Shown here one piece after another: positions 14,447-22,702 of a stretch of 64,000 bases of DNA (its first letter is position 1; each line of letters opens with the position of its first letter). The stretch comes from JAICYJ01 sp963737445 (GTDB lineage: Bacteria; Actinomycetota; Thermoleophilia; Gaiellales; JAICJC01), in the NCBI GenBank assembly GCA_963737445.1, contig CAVTSO010000013.1, forward strand, positions 42,207-106,206, read 5' to 3'. The translations under genes and the position numbers were made by a program. The notes under the pieces are model-generated. The model was not told where the DNA came from, ran no database searches, and saw nothing but the letters and a program-made list of their open reading frames with translations.

Positions 14447-15886
14447 TCAGTCGCCGAGCTCTTTCCGGCGCCGGGTGACGAAGTCGGTAAGCTCCTGGCG
14501 CAGCTCCGGGTCGATCGCGGGCGGCTCGTACTGCTCCAGCCGCTCGCGCCAGATCTCGCCGGCCCGCTCCGTCGCGTCCCGCTCGCCCAGCCGCTTCCAG
14601 CGCTCGAAGTTCTCTGTCGACGACAGCAGCGGCCGGTAGAAGCAGTCGCGGAACCGCTCCAGCGTGTGCGCCGCGCCCAGGAAGTGCCCGCCCGGGCCCA
14701 CCTCCTCGTGCGCCCCGAATGCGAGCGAGGCCTCGTCCACCTCGAGCGGGGTGAACTCGACCTTCAGCATCCGCAGCACCTCGATGTCGACGATGAACTT
14801 CTCGTAGCACGAGACCAGGCCGGACTCCAGCCAGCCGGCCGAGTGCATGACCCAGTTGGTGCCGGCCAGGAAGGTCGGGATCATGGTCATGCAGGCCTCG
14901 TAGGCCGACTGCGCGTCCACGGTCTGGCTGGACGTGAAGCCGCCGCCGGACCGCCACGGCAGGCCGAAGTGGCGGGCGATCTGGCCGGTGCAGAACAGGC
15001 CTGTCGCCGACTCCGGGGTGCCGAAGCTGGGCGACCCCGACTGCATGTCGGTGTTCGAGAGGAACGACCCGAAGATCACCGGCGCGCCCGGCCGCAGCAG
15101 CTGCGCCAGCGCGATCCCCGCCAGCGCCTCGGCCATCTGCTGGACGAGCGTCGCCGGGATCGTTACCGGCGACATCGCGCCCATCAGCAGGAACGGCGTG
15201 ATCACGACCGGCTGGCCGGCGCGCACGTACTCGAACATGGCCGCCAGCATGCGGTCGTCGTAGCGCAGCGGCGAGTTGACGTTGATCAGCCCGATCACGC
15301 CCGGCGTGCGCTCGATCGACTCGCGTCCGCCGAGCAGCATCTCGGTCATGCGCACCGAGTCGGCCGCGTTGGGCCCGGAGGTGACGGAGCCCATGTAGGG
15401 CTTGTCGGTCAGCGTCTGCAGCGCGAACACCATGTCCAGGTGGCGGGAGTCGAGCGGCCGGTCGTTGGGCTCGCAGATGGTGCCGCCGGCCGAGTCGAGC
15501 TCGTCGAACGACTGGGACAGCATGGTCAGCCGCTCGAAGTCCTGCATCGTGGCGTCGCGGCGGATGTCGCCCTCGCGCACGAACGGCGGCCCGTAGACCG
15601 ACGCGAACGCCATGTGATCGCCGCCGATGTGGATGTTGTGCTCGGGGTTGCGGGCCTGCACGTCGAACTCGTGCGGCGCCTTCGCCACCTGTTCGAGCAC
15701 GAAGTCGGGGTCGAGGAAGACCTTATCGCCGTCGGTCTTCTGGCCGGCCTTGGCGAACACCTCGACCGCCTCCGGCAGGATGAACTCGACGCCGATCTCC
15801 GAGACGATGCGCCGCCAGCCCCCGTCCAGGGTGGCGATCGCCTGCTCTGACAGAATCTCGTAGCGCGGCATCCGGTTGACGAACAT
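14447..15886 (-). CDS. MttB-superfamily (non-pyrrolysine) corrinoid methyltransferase 2
   Basis: About 479 residues from the ATG at 15886 (MFVNRMPRYEILSEQAIATL); a longer in-frame extension overlaps the operator region and is unlikely. It shares the MttB-superfamily blocks of the 7.2-kb paralogue, for example NPEHNIHIGGDHMAFASVYG, TSGPNAADSVRMTEMLLGG, NVNSPLRYDDRML, SPSFGTPESATGLFCTGQIA and GLPWRSGGGFTSSQTVDAQS. The frame has no internal stop, so no pyrrolysine is required. It should pass a methyl group from a quaternary or tertiary amine to the corrinoid protein encoded on the other side of the iclR gene. It is divergent from iclR, and a perfect palindrome lies 25 bp upstream of its start. 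Confidence 0.9.
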   Translation of the reverse strand: MFVNRMPRYEILSEQAIATLDGGWRRIVSEIGVEFILPEAVEVFAKAGQKTDGDKVFLDPDFVLEQVAKAPHEFDVQARNPEHNIHIGGDHMAFASVYGPPFVREGDIRRDATMQDFERLTMLSQSFDELDSAGGTICEPNDRPLDSRHLDMVFALQTLTDKPYMGSVTSGPNAADSVRMTEMLLGGRESIERTPGVIGLINVNSPLRYDDRMLAAMFEYVRAGQPVVITPFLLMGAMSPVTIPATLVQQMAEALAGIALAQLLRPGAPVIFGSFLSNTDMQSGSPSFGTPESATGLFCTGQIARHFGLPWRSGGGFTSSQTVDAQSAYEACMTMIPTFLAGTNWVMHSAGWLESGLVSCYEKFIVDIEVLRMLKVEFTPLEVDEASLAFGAHEEVGPGGHFLGAAHTLERFRDCFYRPLLSSTENFERWKRLGERDATERAGEIWRERLEQYEPPAIDPELRQELTDFVTRRRKELGD

Positions 15887-15910
15887 TCGCCCTCTCCCTA
15901 AGATCTTGGT

Positions 15911-15932
15911 ATGTGGAACAATCGTTCCACAT
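15911..15932. promoter_or_regulatory. Palindromic operator in the mttB2-iclR divergent region
   Basis: A perfect inverted repeat ATGTGGAAC-AATC-GTTCCACAT, with 9-bp arms and 4-base spacer. The core TGGAAC/GTTCCA resembles binding sites reported for IclR-family regulators. It overlaps the iclR start region and lies about 25 bp from the mttB2 start on the other strand, so one bound regulator could control both directions. Binding is inferred from symmetry and position. Confidence 0.7.
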
Positions 15933-16713
15933 GATGAGTCGAAAAGCAATGACCGGAACCCAGGCGATAGATCGTGCCGCCCAGCTGCTCGTCCTCGTCG
16001 TCGAGAACGAGTCGTCGAGCAGCGTCGGCGAGCTGGCCGAGGCCGCCGGACTCCCCAAGAGCACCGTGTCGCGCGCCGTGTCGGCGCTCGAGCGGCAGGG
16101 CCTGGTGCAGCGGAGCAGCGCCCGCGGCAGCATCCGCCCGGGGCCGGTGCTGCTGGGCCTGGCCCGGCGGGGCGTCGGCGAGGAGGACATCGCCGAGCTG
16201 TGCCGCGAGGCGCTCGACAACCTGGCCGACGCCACCGGCGAGACCATCGACCTGGCGGTCGCCGTGCCGGGCGGCTCCGAGCAGTACATCGCCCAGGTCG
16301 ACAGCCGCCACATCCTGGGCACCACCAACTGGGTGGGACGGCGCCTGCCCCACCACTGCACCGCGGTCGGCAAGGTGCTGGTCGCGTTCGGCGCGGCGGG
16401 CCTCCAGCGGGGCGCGCTGGAGCGGCTCACCCCCGACACCATCACCGATCGCGACGCGCTGTCGGCAGAGCTGGATACGGTGCGGGTATGCGGATATGCG
16501 ACCGCCGTGGGCGAGCTGGAGCCGGGCCTGGTGGCCGTTGCGGCGCCGGTGCTTGATGCCGATGGCCGGGCCGTGGCTGCGATCAGCATCTCGGGGCCGC
16601 AGTTCCGGATACCGAGCGATCGGCTGGACGGGTTTGGCAAACTCCTGACGAAGGAGACGGAAACGCTTTCGGCGCGCCTGGGATTCCGGCCGGCCGGGGA
16701 GGGAGCAGCATGA
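15931..16713 (+). CDS. IclR-family transcriptional regulator
   Basis: About 260 residues. The frame opens with a GTG at 15913 inside the palindrome; ATGs at 15931, 15934 and 15949 are all possible starts, and the true start is unresolved. The N-terminal winged helix includes SSVGELAEAAGLPKSTVSRA and VSALERQGLVQR. The C-terminal effector domain has the family pattern GRRLPHHCTAVGKVLVAFG and VAVAAPVLDADGRAVAAIS. It probably senses a small molecule such as the methylated substrate and controls the divergent mttB2 operon and its own corrinoid operon. The next gene starts with an ATGA overlap, so the regulator is the first gene of the corrinoid operon. Confidence 0.92.
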   Translation: MMSRKAMTGTQAIDRAAQLLVLVVENESSSSVGELAEAAGLPKSTVSRAVSALERQGLVQRSSARGSIRPGPVLLGLARRGVGEEDIAELCREALDNLADATGETIDLAVAVPGGSEQYIAQVDSRHILGTTNWVGRRLPHHCTAVGKVLVAFGAAGLQRGALERLTPDTITDRDALSAELDTVRVCGYATAVGELEPGLVAVAAPVLDADGRAVAAISISGPQFRIPSDRLDGFGKLLTKETETLSARLGFRPAGEGAA

Positions 16714-17378
16714 CCACCGACGAGATCCTGCAAGGGCTGTTCGACAACACGCTGATCGGAAACGCGCCGGCCGTCAAGGACCTCACCAACGAGGGGCTGG
16801 CCATGGGCATGGATCCCGAGACGCTGCTCTATGACGCCCTGATCCCGTCGCTGGAGGAGGTGGGCGCCCGCTTCGAGCGCGGCGACTTCTTCGTCCCGGA
16901 GATGCTGATTGCCGCGCGGGCAATGCAGGGCGCCCTGGACATCCTGCGCCCATTGCTGGCCGAGACCGGCGCCAAGCCGATCGGCACGTTCGTGATGGGC
17001 ACCGTCAAGGGCGACGTGCACGACATCGGCAAGAACCTCGTCAATATCATGCTCGAGGGCGCCGGCTTCACCGTATACGACCTGGGCGTGAACGTGGCGC
17101 CCGAGAAGTTCGTGGAGCAGGTGCAGGAGCACGAGCCCGACATCGTCGGCTTCTCGGCCTTCCTGACAACAACCATGCCGATGTTCAAGGCCAACATCAA
17201 CGCGCTCGAGAAGTCGGGCCTGCGCGACCGCGTGATCGTGATGGTGGGCGGCGCGCCGGTGACCCAGGAGTACGCCGACGCGGTCGGCGCCGACGGCTAC
17301 GCCGCCGACGCGTCCACCGCGGTGCGCCTCGCCAAGACCCTGATCGAGAACCGCCGATCGGCGGCGACGCCGGCATGA
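16710..17378 (+). CDS. Corrinoid (cobalamin-binding) methyl-carrier protein, MttC/MtbC-type
   Basis: 222 residues. Residues 1-90 are the helical cap domain (MttC/MetH B12-binding cap). Residues about 90-215 are the Rossmann-like B12 domain with the cobalt-ligand motif GDVHDIGKN, His104, followed by GFTVYDLGVNVAP and VMVGGAPVTQEYADAVGADGY. The protein carries the methyl group between an MttB-type methyltransferase and the MtgA-like methyltransferase encoded two genes downstream. It starts with an ATGA overlap to iclR and ends with one to the MetF-like gene, so translation is coupled along the operon. Confidence 0.95.
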   Translation: MTTDEILQGLFDNTLIGNAPAVKDLTNEGLAMGMDPETLLYDALIPSLEEVGARFERGDFFVPEMLIAARAMQGALDILRPLLAETGAKPIGTFVMGTVKGDVHDIGKNLVNIMLEGAGFTVYDLGVNVAPEKFVEQVQEHEPDIVGFSAFLTTTMPMFKANINALEKSGLRDRVIVMVGGAPVTQEYADAVGADGYAADASTAVRLAKTLIENRRSAATPA

Positions 17379-18256
17379 CCCAGGCCGTCTCCGAACGGTT
17401 GCGGTCGCTGGCCGCCACGGCCAGCATCGAGGTGACGCCGCGCCACGTGGCCGCCGTGACCGAGCTCGACGGCGTGTTGCCCGCCGGGACATCGGTCTAC
17501 ATCACAGCGCTTCCGGGAGCCGACCCATGCGACCTGGTGACGGCCGCCGAGACCATCCGCGCCGCCGGCCACGTGCCGGTGCCGCACCTGACGGCGCGCG
17601 CTATCGCCGGCGACGAGGCGCTGGATGCGCTGCTCTCGCAACTCCGCGAGCGCGCCGCGGTCGACGACGTGCTCGTGATCGCGGGCGGAGGGGCGACGGT
17701 CGCCGGCGACTACTACAGCTCTATGGACGTGCTGCGGTCGGGCCTGCTGGAGCGACACGGCATCTTTCGCGCCGGCGTCGCCGGGCACCCCGAGGGCAGC
17801 CCCGACATCTCACCCGAGGCGATCCTCGAGGCCCTCGCCGAGAAGAACGCCTTCGCCGCCGCATCGGCGATCGAGCTGCGCATCGTCAGCCAGTTCGCGC
17901 TGGCGCCCGAGCCGTACGTGACCTGGGAGCGCGGGCTGCGTGAGGCGGGAAACCGGCTGCCGGTGGTGGCAGGCATCCCCGGCGTGACCTCGCCCCCCTC
18001 GCTGCTCAAGTTCGCGCTGGCCTGTGGCATCGGCCCCTCCGTGGAGGTGCTCCGCAAGCAGTCGGGCGGGTTGCTGAAGCTGGCAACGACCCGGCTGTGG
18101 CGGCCCGACCAGCTGGCCGAGGACATCGCGCAATCGACTGTCCACGATCCCGGCAGCCTGATCGAGGGCCTGCATCTGTTCCCCTTCGGCGGGGTCGAGC
18201 GATCGGCCCGATGGCTGGCCGAGATGCGCACCGCGCCGGCTGCGGTGCCGGGATGA
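17375..18256 (+). CDS. MetF-like methylenetetrahydrofolate reductase family protein
   Basis: 293 residues of the methylenetetrahydrofolate reductase barrel family. Recognisable parts are the N-terminal SIEVTPRHVAAV (the substrate-domain Glu region), GTSVYITALPGADPCDLVTA, VPVPHLTARAI, DVLVIAGGG, FRAGVAGHPEGSPDI and EGLHLFPFGGVERSARWL. In a demethylation pathway the enzyme would run towards oxidation, turning methyl-THF into methylene-THF; that direction is inferred from context. It is shorter in the C-terminal helices than classical MetF. It starts with an ATGA overlap with the corrinoid gene and ends 18 bp before the MtgA-like gene. Confidence 0.88.
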   Translation: MTQAVSERLRSLAATASIEVTPRHVAAVTELDGVLPAGTSVYITALPGADPCDLVTAAETIRAAGHVPVPHLTARAIAGDEALDALLSQLRERAAVDDVLVIAGGGATVAGDYYSSMDVLRSGLLERHGIFRAGVAGHPEGSPDISPEAILEALAEKNAFAAASAIELRIVSQFALAPEPYVTWERGLREAGNRLPVVAGIPGVTSPPSLLKFALACGIGPSVEVLRKQSGGLLKLATTRLWRPDQLAEDIAQSTVHDPGSLIEGLHLFPFGGVERSARWLAEMRTAPAAVPG

Positions 18257-18274
18257 GAGCTGAAAGGATGCTGA

Positions 18275-19138
18275 ATGCAGACCACCATTGAGTCGCGGTC
18301 GCGCACGGTCGTGATCGGGGACGGCGCGCCGTTCTGCGTGATCGGCGAGCGCATCAACCCCACCGGCCGCAAGGCCTTCCAGGCGCAGCTGCAGGCCGGC
18401 GACCTGTCGCAGCTCGAGATCGACGTGGCCGAGCAGGTGGCCGGCGGCGCCGACGTGCTCGACGTCAACGTGGGCGATCCGCTGGCCGACGAGATCGAGC
18501 TGATGCGGGCTGCCGTGCCGATGGTGCAGGGCCTGACCGACCTGCCGCTGTGCATCGACTCCTCCATCATCGAGGCGCTCGAGGCCGGCCTCGGGGCGTA
18601 CGAGGGCAAGGCGCTCGTCAACTCGGTCACCGGTGAGGACGAGCGGCTGAACCTGATCCTGCCGATCGTGGCCCGCCACGGCGCGGCGGTGATCGGCCTC
18701 GCCAACGACGACGAGATCCCGATGGAGCCGGAGCGCCGGCTGGAGGTGGCCCGCAAGATCGTCTCGGCCGCCGGCGACCACGGCATCCCGCCGCAGGACG
18801 TCGTGATCGACCCGCTGGCGATGCCGGTCGGCGCCGAGCCGCGCGCGGTCACGCTGTTCCTGGAGACGGTGCGGCTGATCCGCGACGACCTGGGCGTGAA
18901 CATGACCTGCGGCGCCAGCAATACCTCGTTCGGGCTGCCCGGCCGCCACACCCTGGGCGCCGCCTTCCTGGCGGTCTCACAGAGCCACGGGTTGACCAGC
19001 GCCATCATGGACGCGCGCGCTCGCGAGTGCGTCGAGTCGGTGCGAGCCACCGACTTCCTGCTCGGCCAGGACGAGTGGGGCGCGCGCTGGATCGCCGCGC
19101 ACCGGGCCAAGCTGGCGGCGCAGGCCGCGACAAGCTAG
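18275..19138 (+). CDS. Methyltetrahydrofolate:corrinoid methyltransferase (MtgA/AcsE-like)
   Basis: 287 residues with the pterin-binding barrel. Family blocks are FCVIGERINPTGRKAF near residue 20, GGADVLDVNVGDP near 60, LPLCIDSSIIEALEAGL near 90, LVNSVTGEDERL (pterin-site region) and a late NMTCGASNTSFGLPGRH. Enzymes of this type move the methyl group between a corrinoid protein and tetrahydrofolate; next to MttB paralogues they serve betaine-type demethylation. Start ATG at 18275 has AAAGGATG upstream. The RACo-like gene begins two bases after its stop, so both are one transcription unit. Confidence 0.94.
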   Translation: MQTTIESRSRTVVIGDGAPFCVIGERINPTGRKAFQAQLQAGDLSQLEIDVAEQVAGGADVLDVNVGDPLADEIELMRAAVPMVQGLTDLPLCIDSSIIEALEAGLGAYEGKALVNSVTGEDERLNLILPIVARHGAAVIGLANDDEIPMEPERRLEVARKIVSAAGDHGIPPQDVVIDPLAMPVGAEPRAVTLFLETVRLIRDDLGVNMTCGASNTSFGLPGRHTLGAAFLAVSQSHGLTSAIMDARARECVESVRATDFLLGQDEWGARWIAAHRAKLAAQAATS

Positions 19139-19140
19139 CG

Positions 19141-21000
19141 GTGTCGGTGGACGCCGAGACGATCGAGCCAGGAACCGGACGCGTCCGGCTGACGTTCGCG
19201 CCCGACGGCGGCGAGGTGCGCGTCCCGGCCGGCACCACCGTGTTCGACGGGGCCAGCTGGAACGGCATCGCCATCGACTCGACCTGCGGCGGCCACGGCA
19301 CCTGCAAGAAGTGCAAGGTGCGGATCACCGACGGCGAGGTGCCGGTCGACACGCTGGATCCGCGCGCGTTCAGCCCCGACGAGCTGCGCGGCGGCTGGCG
19401 GCTGGCCTGCCGCGCGATCGCCACCCACGACCTCGCCGTCGAGGTGCCGCCGCTGCAGACCCGCCCCAAGGCGGCGCTGGTCGGCGTCGGCCGCCACGTG
19501 ATCCTGCGCCCGTCCGTGCAGAAACGCTTCCTGGAGCTGGAGGAGCCGTCGCTCGAGGACCAAGCGGCCGACATGGAGCGCGTGGTGGATGCGGTCGAGG
19601 ACTTCGAGCTGCGGGTTGAGCTGGGCGCCGCGCGCGGCATCGGCCGCACCCTGCGGTCATCCAACTTCAAGGTCACCGCCGTCATCTGCGACGACGTGCT
19701 GATCGACGTCGAGCCCGGTGACACCACCGAGCGGCGCCACGCGATCGCCTTCGACCTGGGCACGACCACGGTGGTGGCGACGCTGCTCGACCTCGCCACG
19801 GGCCAGCCGCTGGCCGTGCGCTCGATGCTGAACCGCCAGCAGCCGTTCGGCGCGGACGTGATCTCGCGCGTCTCGGCCACGATGATGGACCCGGACGCGC
19901 TGGAGATGCTCCAGCAGCGGGCGCATGAGACGATGAACGGCCTCGCCGGCGAGGTCTGCGAGGAGGCCGGCCTGTCCCCGACGGAGGTGTACGAGATCGT
20001 GGTCTGCGGCAACGTCACGATGATGCAGCTGGCGCTGGGCATCGACCCCGAGCCGCTGGGCATGTCACCCTTCATCATCACCGCCCGGCGGCTGCCGCCG
20101 GCGGTTGCCTCCGACTTCGGCGTGCGCGTGCACCCGCGCGCGCCGGCCGCCGTGTTCCCGGCGCTGGGCGCCTACGTGGGCGGAGACATCGTCGCCGGCA
20201 TGCTCGCCACCGGCCTCACCCGCGACCGCCGCGTGCGCCTGTTCATCGACGTCGGCACCAACTCCGAGATCGCGCTCGGCTCGAGCGAGCGGGTGGTCGC
20301 AACTGCAGCGCCGGCCGGGCCCGCATTCGAGGCCGCCCAGATCCGCTGCGGCATGCGTGCCGCCGAGGGCGCGATCGAGGGCGTCGCGATCAGCGGCGAG
20401 GAGATGTCCCTTGAGGTGATCGGCGACGCCACGCCGGTCGGCATGTGCGGCTCCGGCCTGGTGGATGCCGTCGCCCAGCTGGTGGCGGCCGGCCTGCTCG
20501 ACCACTCCGGCCGCTTCATCCCCGACGCCGCCGCCGCCGAGCTGCACCCGCAGCTGAGCACGCGTCTGGTGAAGGTGGGCGAGGAGCGGGTGTTCGTGCT
20601 GGCATGGCGCGGAGACGACCCCGCGAACTCGATCTACCTGTCGCAGCGCGACGTGCGCGAGCTGCAGTTCGCCAAGGCCTCGATCGCGACCGGCTGGCGG
20701 ATCCTGATCAAGGAGCTCGGCCTCGGCGAGGACGAGATCACCCAGGTGCTGCTGGCGGGCAGCTTCGGCAGCTACCTGTCGCCTGCCAGCGCCGTGCGCA
20801 TCGGCCTGGTGCCGAAGCTGGCGCTGCCGCGCATCATCTCGGCCGGGAACGTGGCCGGTGAGGGCGCCAAGATGGCGGCGCTGTCGCTGCGGGAGCGGGC
20901 GGCGGCCGACGCGATTCTGGATGAGGTCGAGTACGTGGAGCTGTCCGGGCGGGCAGACTTCAACGACATGTTCATGGACGAGCTGGCGTTCCCGGGATGA
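19141..21000 (+). CDS. RACo-type corrinoid activation protein ([2Fe-2S] plus ASKHA)
   Basis: 619 residues from the GTG at 19141, two bases after the preceding stop; the frame is open further upstream but only as antisense-like overlap. Residues 1-95 form a plant-type [2Fe-2S] ferredoxin with Cys49, Cys55, Cys58 and Cys90 (CGGHGTCKKC ... WRLAC). Residues about 200-619 carry the ASKHA ATPase-like fold: FDLGTTTVVAT (205-), LFIDVGTNSEIAL (about 370) and CGSGLVDAVAQL. Such proteins reduce inactive Co(II) corrinoid back to Co(I) using ATP. In an aerobic organism frequent oxidation would make this step important. It overlaps the DUF1638 gene by ATGA. Confidence 0.93.
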   Translation: MSVDAETIEPGTGRVRLTFAPDGGEVRVPAGTTVFDGASWNGIAIDSTCGGHGTCKKCKVRITDGEVPVDTLDPRAFSPDELRGGWRLACRAIATHDLAVEVPPLQTRPKAALVGVGRHVILRPSVQKRFLELEEPSLEDQAADMERVVDAVEDFELRVELGAARGIGRTLRSSNFKVTAVICDDVLIDVEPGDTTERRHAIAFDLGTTTVVATLLDLATGQPLAVRSMLNRQQPFGADVISRVSATMMDPDALEMLQQRAHETMNGLAGEVCEEAGLSPTEVYEIVVCGNVTMMQLALGIDPEPLGMSPFIITARRLPPAVASDFGVRVHPRAPAAVFPALGAYVGGDIVAGMLATGLTRDRRVRLFIDVGTNSEIALGSSERVVATAAPAGPAFEAAQIRCGMRAAEGAIEGVAISGEEMSLEVIGDATPVGMCGSGLVDAVAQLVAAGLLDHSGRFIPDAAAAELHPQLSTRLVKVGEERVFVLAWRGDDPANSIYLSQRDVRELQFAKASIATGWRILIKELGLGEDEITQVLLAGSFGSYLSPASAVRIGLVPKLALPRIISAGNVAGEGAKMAALSLRERAAADAILDEVEYVELSGRADFNDMFMDELAFPG

Positions 21001-21575
21001 CGACGGCCGTGATCGCATGCGGCGCGCTCGCCTTGCACGTGAACGCCATCGCCGAGCGGCGCGGCTGGGAGATCGATGTGCACCCGCTGCCGCCGGAGCT
21101 GCACAACCGCCCGGAGCAGATCGCACCTGCCGTCGGCCGTCTGGTGGACGAGCTGGCCGGCCGCTACCAGCGCGTGGCGGTCGCCTACGCCGACTGCGGC
21201 AGCTACGGAGCGCTCGACCACGAGCTCCGTCGCCGCGGCATCGAGCGGCTGGAGGGCGACCACTGCTACGACGTGTTCGGGAGGCCGGAGGTGGCCGAGG
21301 CGCTGGCCGAGCAGCCCGGCACCTACTTCCTGACCGATTTCCTGGCGCGCACCTTCGACCGCACGGTCTGGCGGTCGCTGGGCCTCGACCGGCATCCCGA
21401 GCTGCGCGACGACTACTTCCACTCCTACACCCGGGTGATCTGGCTGGCGCAGCGGCGAACGCCCGACCTGCTGGAGCTGGCCGAGCGGGCGGCCGCCATG
21501 CTGGGGCTGCCGCTGGAGGTGCGCGACGTGGGCGAGTCGGGGCTGGAGGCACAGCTGGAGCGCCTCGCGGCATGA
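20997..21575 (+). CDS. DUF1638 protein
   Basis: 192 residues beginning MTTAVIACGALALHVNAIAE. Conserved features are the N-terminal IACGALA, the middle AYADCGSYGALD, DHCYDVFGRPEVAEAL and YFLTDFLARTFDRTVW. The family has no established function but is, to my knowledge, repeatedly found next to MttB-type methyltransferases, corrinoid proteins and RACo. Cys8, Cys65 and Cys84 with nearby His/Asp could bind a metal; that is inference. It is overlapped by ATGA at both ends, to RACo upstream and to the dehydrogenase downstream, placing it firmly in the methyl-transfer operon. Confidence 0.9.
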   Translation: MTTAVIACGALALHVNAIAERRGWEIDVHPLPPELHNRPEQIAPAVGRLVDELAGRYQRVAVAYADCGSYGALDHELRRRGIERLEGDHCYDVFGRPEVAEALAEQPGTYFLTDFLARTFDRTVWRSLGLDRHPELRDDYFHSYTRVIWLAQRRTPDLLELAERAAAMLGLPLEVRDVGESGLEAQLERLAA

Positions 21576-22702
21576 GCGACGCGACCTCGATGCGCGCGGC
21601 ACTGCTGCCCGCTCCGGGCACGCCGCTGCGGGTGGTCGAGCTCGAGCTGGCCGCGCCCGGCCCCGGTGAGGTGCTGGTGCGTCTGCGCTCCAGCGGCGTC
21701 TGCCAGGACGACCTGAACCTGCTCGACGGCACGGTCGACGTGCCCGCCCCGGTCGTGCCCGGCCACGAGGGAGCCGGCGTCGTCGAGGCTCTGGGCGAGG
21801 GCGTGCAGGGGCTTGCGCCCGGCGATCACGTGGCGCTGTCCTGGGCCCCCTACTGCGGCAGGTGCGAGGAGTGCCTGCGCGATCTGCCGCACCTGTGCGG
21901 CACGGCCTGGCCGCTGATGCTGGGCGGCGGTCTGCTCGACGGCACCACCCGCCTCCGCTTCGGCGGGGCGGAGGTGCACCACTACTGCTTCCTGTCCACC
22001 TTCGCGGAGCGTGCGGTCGTGCCCGCCCGGTCGTGCGTCCAGATCCCCGCCGACGTGCCGTTCGAGGTGGCGGCGCTGCTCGGCTGTGCGGTGACGAGCG
22101 GCGTCGGCGCCGTCTGGCGCACCGCCGGCGTGCGGCCGGGCGAGCGGGTGGCGGTGATCGGTACCGGCGGCACCGGGCTCTCGGCTGTGATGGGCGCGGT
22201 CGCCTCGGGTGCGTCGCAGGTGATCGCCGTCGACCGCCGGCACGAGCGCCTCGAGCGCGCCCAGCAGCTCGGGGCCAGCGCCGTCGTGCAGTGGCAGGGT
22301 GAGCCGGAGCGGGTCGCCGAGGCGGTGGTGTCGGCCAGCGGCGGCGGCGTCGACTACGCCATCGACTGCACCGGACGGCCCGGTCCGATGCGGGCCGCGT
22401 TCCTGTCCACGCGCAAGCGGGGAGCCGCCGTGATGGCCGGCATCCCGCGCGCCGAGGCCGAGCTGACGGTGCCCGCGCGGTCGATCCCGCGGATGGAGCG
22501 ACGGGTGCTGGGATCGATCTACGGGTCGGCCCGGCCCGACCGCGACTTCCCGCTGATCCTCGACGCCTACCGGCGCGGACGGCTGCCGCTCGACCGGCTG
22601 ATCTCACACCGGCTGACCCTGGACGAAGTCGGCGCCGGCATCGACGCGGTGCGCTCGGGCGATGCCACGCGGGTGGTGCTCGACCTGGGAGGCGACGCGT
22701 GA
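21572..22702 (+). CDS. Zn-dependent alcohol dehydrogenase, class-III (thiol-formaldehyde) type
   Basis: 376 residues of the medium-chain dehydrogenase family. Catalytic zinc ligands are Cys44 (GVCQDD) and the GHE pair His65-Glu66; the structural zinc loop is Cys95/98/101/109 (CGRCEECLRDLPHLC). The NAD(P) fold shows VIGTGGTGLSAVMGAV followed by an acidic VDRR, favouring NAD. The overall pattern is closest to class III/aryl-alcohol enzymes, many of which oxidise thiol-bound formaldehyde. In this operon, with demethylases that make formaldehyde and a GFA-family gene next, S-hydroxymethyl-thiol oxidation (mycothiol in actinobacteria) is the likely job. Substrate is inference. ATGA and GTGA overlaps join it to both neighbours. 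Confidence 0.85.
   Translation: MSDATSMRAALLPAPGTPLRVVELELAAPGPGEVLVRLRSSGVCQDDLNLLDGTVDVPAPVVPGHEGAGVVEALGEGVQGLAPGDHVALSWAPYCGRCEECLRDLPHLCGTAWPLMLGGGLLDGTTRLRFGGAEVHHYCFLSTFAERAVVPARSCVQIPADVPFEVAALLGCAVTSGVGAVWRTAGVRPGERVAVIGTGGTGLSAVMGAVASGASQVIAVDRRHERLERAQQLGASAVVQWQGEPERVAEAVVSASGGGVDYAIDCTGRPGPMRAAFLSTRKRGAAVMAGIPRAEAELTVPARSIPRMERRVLGSIYGSARPDRDFPLILDAYRRGRLPLDRLISHRLTLDEVGAGIDAVRSGDATRVVLDLGGDA

Noticed and set aside
7202..15886. Possible pyrrolysine (amber) codons in the MttB paralogues
   Set aside because: Both frames are open from start to stop with no in-frame TAG, so there is no sign of pyrrolysine, and no pyl genes or tRNA-Pyl were seen in the window.
19027..19140. N-terminal extension of the RACo-like protein upstream of 19141
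   Set aside because: It overlaps the MtgA-like gene, has no ferredoxin-domain similarity, and a GTG two bases after the previous stop gives a normal N-terminus.
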